Shown: in pieces, positions 6,066 through 6,237 of the stretch
Numbering within the stretch: position 1 is the first letter of the stretch
How the letters are laid out: each line of letters starts with the position of its first letter
Origin: JAWVZH01 sp033722295
Lineage (GTDB): Bacteria; Bacteroidota; Bacteroidia; Chitinophagales; Saprospiraceae
DNA: 6,237 nt
Assembly: GCA_033722295.1 (NCBI GenBank)
Contig: JAWVZH010000162.1
Coordinates: forward strand, 1-6,237
Reading direction: 5' to 3'
The notes under the pieces: generated by a model
What the model was told of the DNA's origin: nothing
The model's database searches: none
What the model saw: the letters and a program-made list of their open reading frames with translations, nothing else
Made by a program: the position numbers and the translations under genes

Positions 6066-6179
6066 CCATGCCAATAAATTAGAATTATACTTAATATGTT
6101 ATTGGGGAGAGGGGTAATATTGAAGAATGACTAATTATTTTCCTTCAAGGAACTCTTACATTCAATAAAAAATAATCTT

Positions 6180-6237
6180 TACACGCTACACGCTACACGC
6201 TACACGCTACACGCTACACGCTACACGCTACACGCTA
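6180..6237. repeat. Perfect 7-base tandem repeat (unit TACACGC) running off the window
   Basis: Fifty-eight bases with exact period 7, 8 full units plus two bases, with no mismatch, and still running at the last base, so the true copy number is unknown. It begins abruptly after an AT-rich stretch (…AATAATCTT). Because 7 is not a multiple of 3, all three plus-strand frames give the same 7-residue cycle (YTLHATR) and are free of stops; on the minus strand every frame meets TAG every 21 bases. No CRISPR organisation (no spacers). It may be a variable simple-sequence array; an assembly end inside the repeat is also possible. Confidence 0.95.

Larger units (their letters stand above)
5567..6179. 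other. Intergenic region of about 610 bases without a convincing gene
   Basis: AT-rich sequence with frequent stops in all frames. The only open stretches are short: a TTG-started minus-strand frame at 5818-5633 that runs through the transglycosylase promoter, and a plus-strand frame giving 23 residues from the ATG at 6011 to the TAG at 6080-6082. Neither looks like a gene. The left third holds the transglycosylase promoter and its leader, which contains two small AT-rich dyads (TTAATA-AA-TATTAA at 5611-5624, ATATT-CCT-AATAT at 5627-5639). The right part holds the inverted repeats listed separately and leads into the heptamer array. I see no tRNA, known riboswitch or insertion-sequence end. 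Confidence 0.6.

Noticed and set aside
6011..6082. 23-residue plus-strand frame (ATG at 6011, TAG at 6080)
   Set aside because: No Shine-Dalgarno or -7 box upstream, and the start overlaps the palindrome/hairpin; too short to support.
6180..6237. CRISPR array
   Set aside because: Unit is only 7 bases with no unique spacers; it is a simple tandem repeat.

Overview
The window looks like a chromosomal stretch from a member of the Bacteroidota. This rests on four things: a long (629-residue) PurF-like amidophosphoribosyltransferase of a type I associate with that phylum, TAnnTTTG-type -7 promoter boxes upstream of two genes, generally weak or absent Shine-Dalgarno sequences, and a MltD-type SLT/LysM murein transglycosylase. 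I see no phage, insertion-sequence, CRISPR, tRNA or rRNA signature. Genus and species cannot be told from the sequence.

Layout from left to right. Positions 67-2149 carry three genes on the minus strand, in transcription order: an 85-residue protein I do not recognise (2149-1892), a three-helix membrane protein I do not recognise (1776-1051), and a DcsG-like ATP-grasp ligase (966-67). The gaps between them are 115 and 84 bases, so they may form a loose operon, although a weak promoter candidate precedes the membrane gene. The 205-base gap 2150-2354 separates this group from the divergent plus-strand purF-like gene (2355-4244), whose -7 box ends only seven bases before the ATG, suggesting a leaderless or nearly leaderless message. 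That gene converges on a minus-strand lytic transglycosylase gene (5566-4298), with 53 bases and a possible shared terminator between them.

Positions 5567-6237 hold no convincing gene. The part next to the transglycosylase gene contains a good Bacteroidota-type promoter for it (TTG-N20-TATCTTTG) and a small dyad. Further right there are several inverted repeats and palindromes, and the window ends inside a perfect 7-base tandem repeat (unit TACACGC, at least 8.3 copies).

The genes do not form one obvious pathway: purine or amidotransferase chemistry, cell-wall turnover and an amino-acid-type ligase of unknown substrate lie side by side. I found no clear new multi-gene system. The points most worth following are the heptamer array, the divergent PurF paralogue with its very short leader, and the orphan DcsG-like ligase beside an unknown membrane protein.
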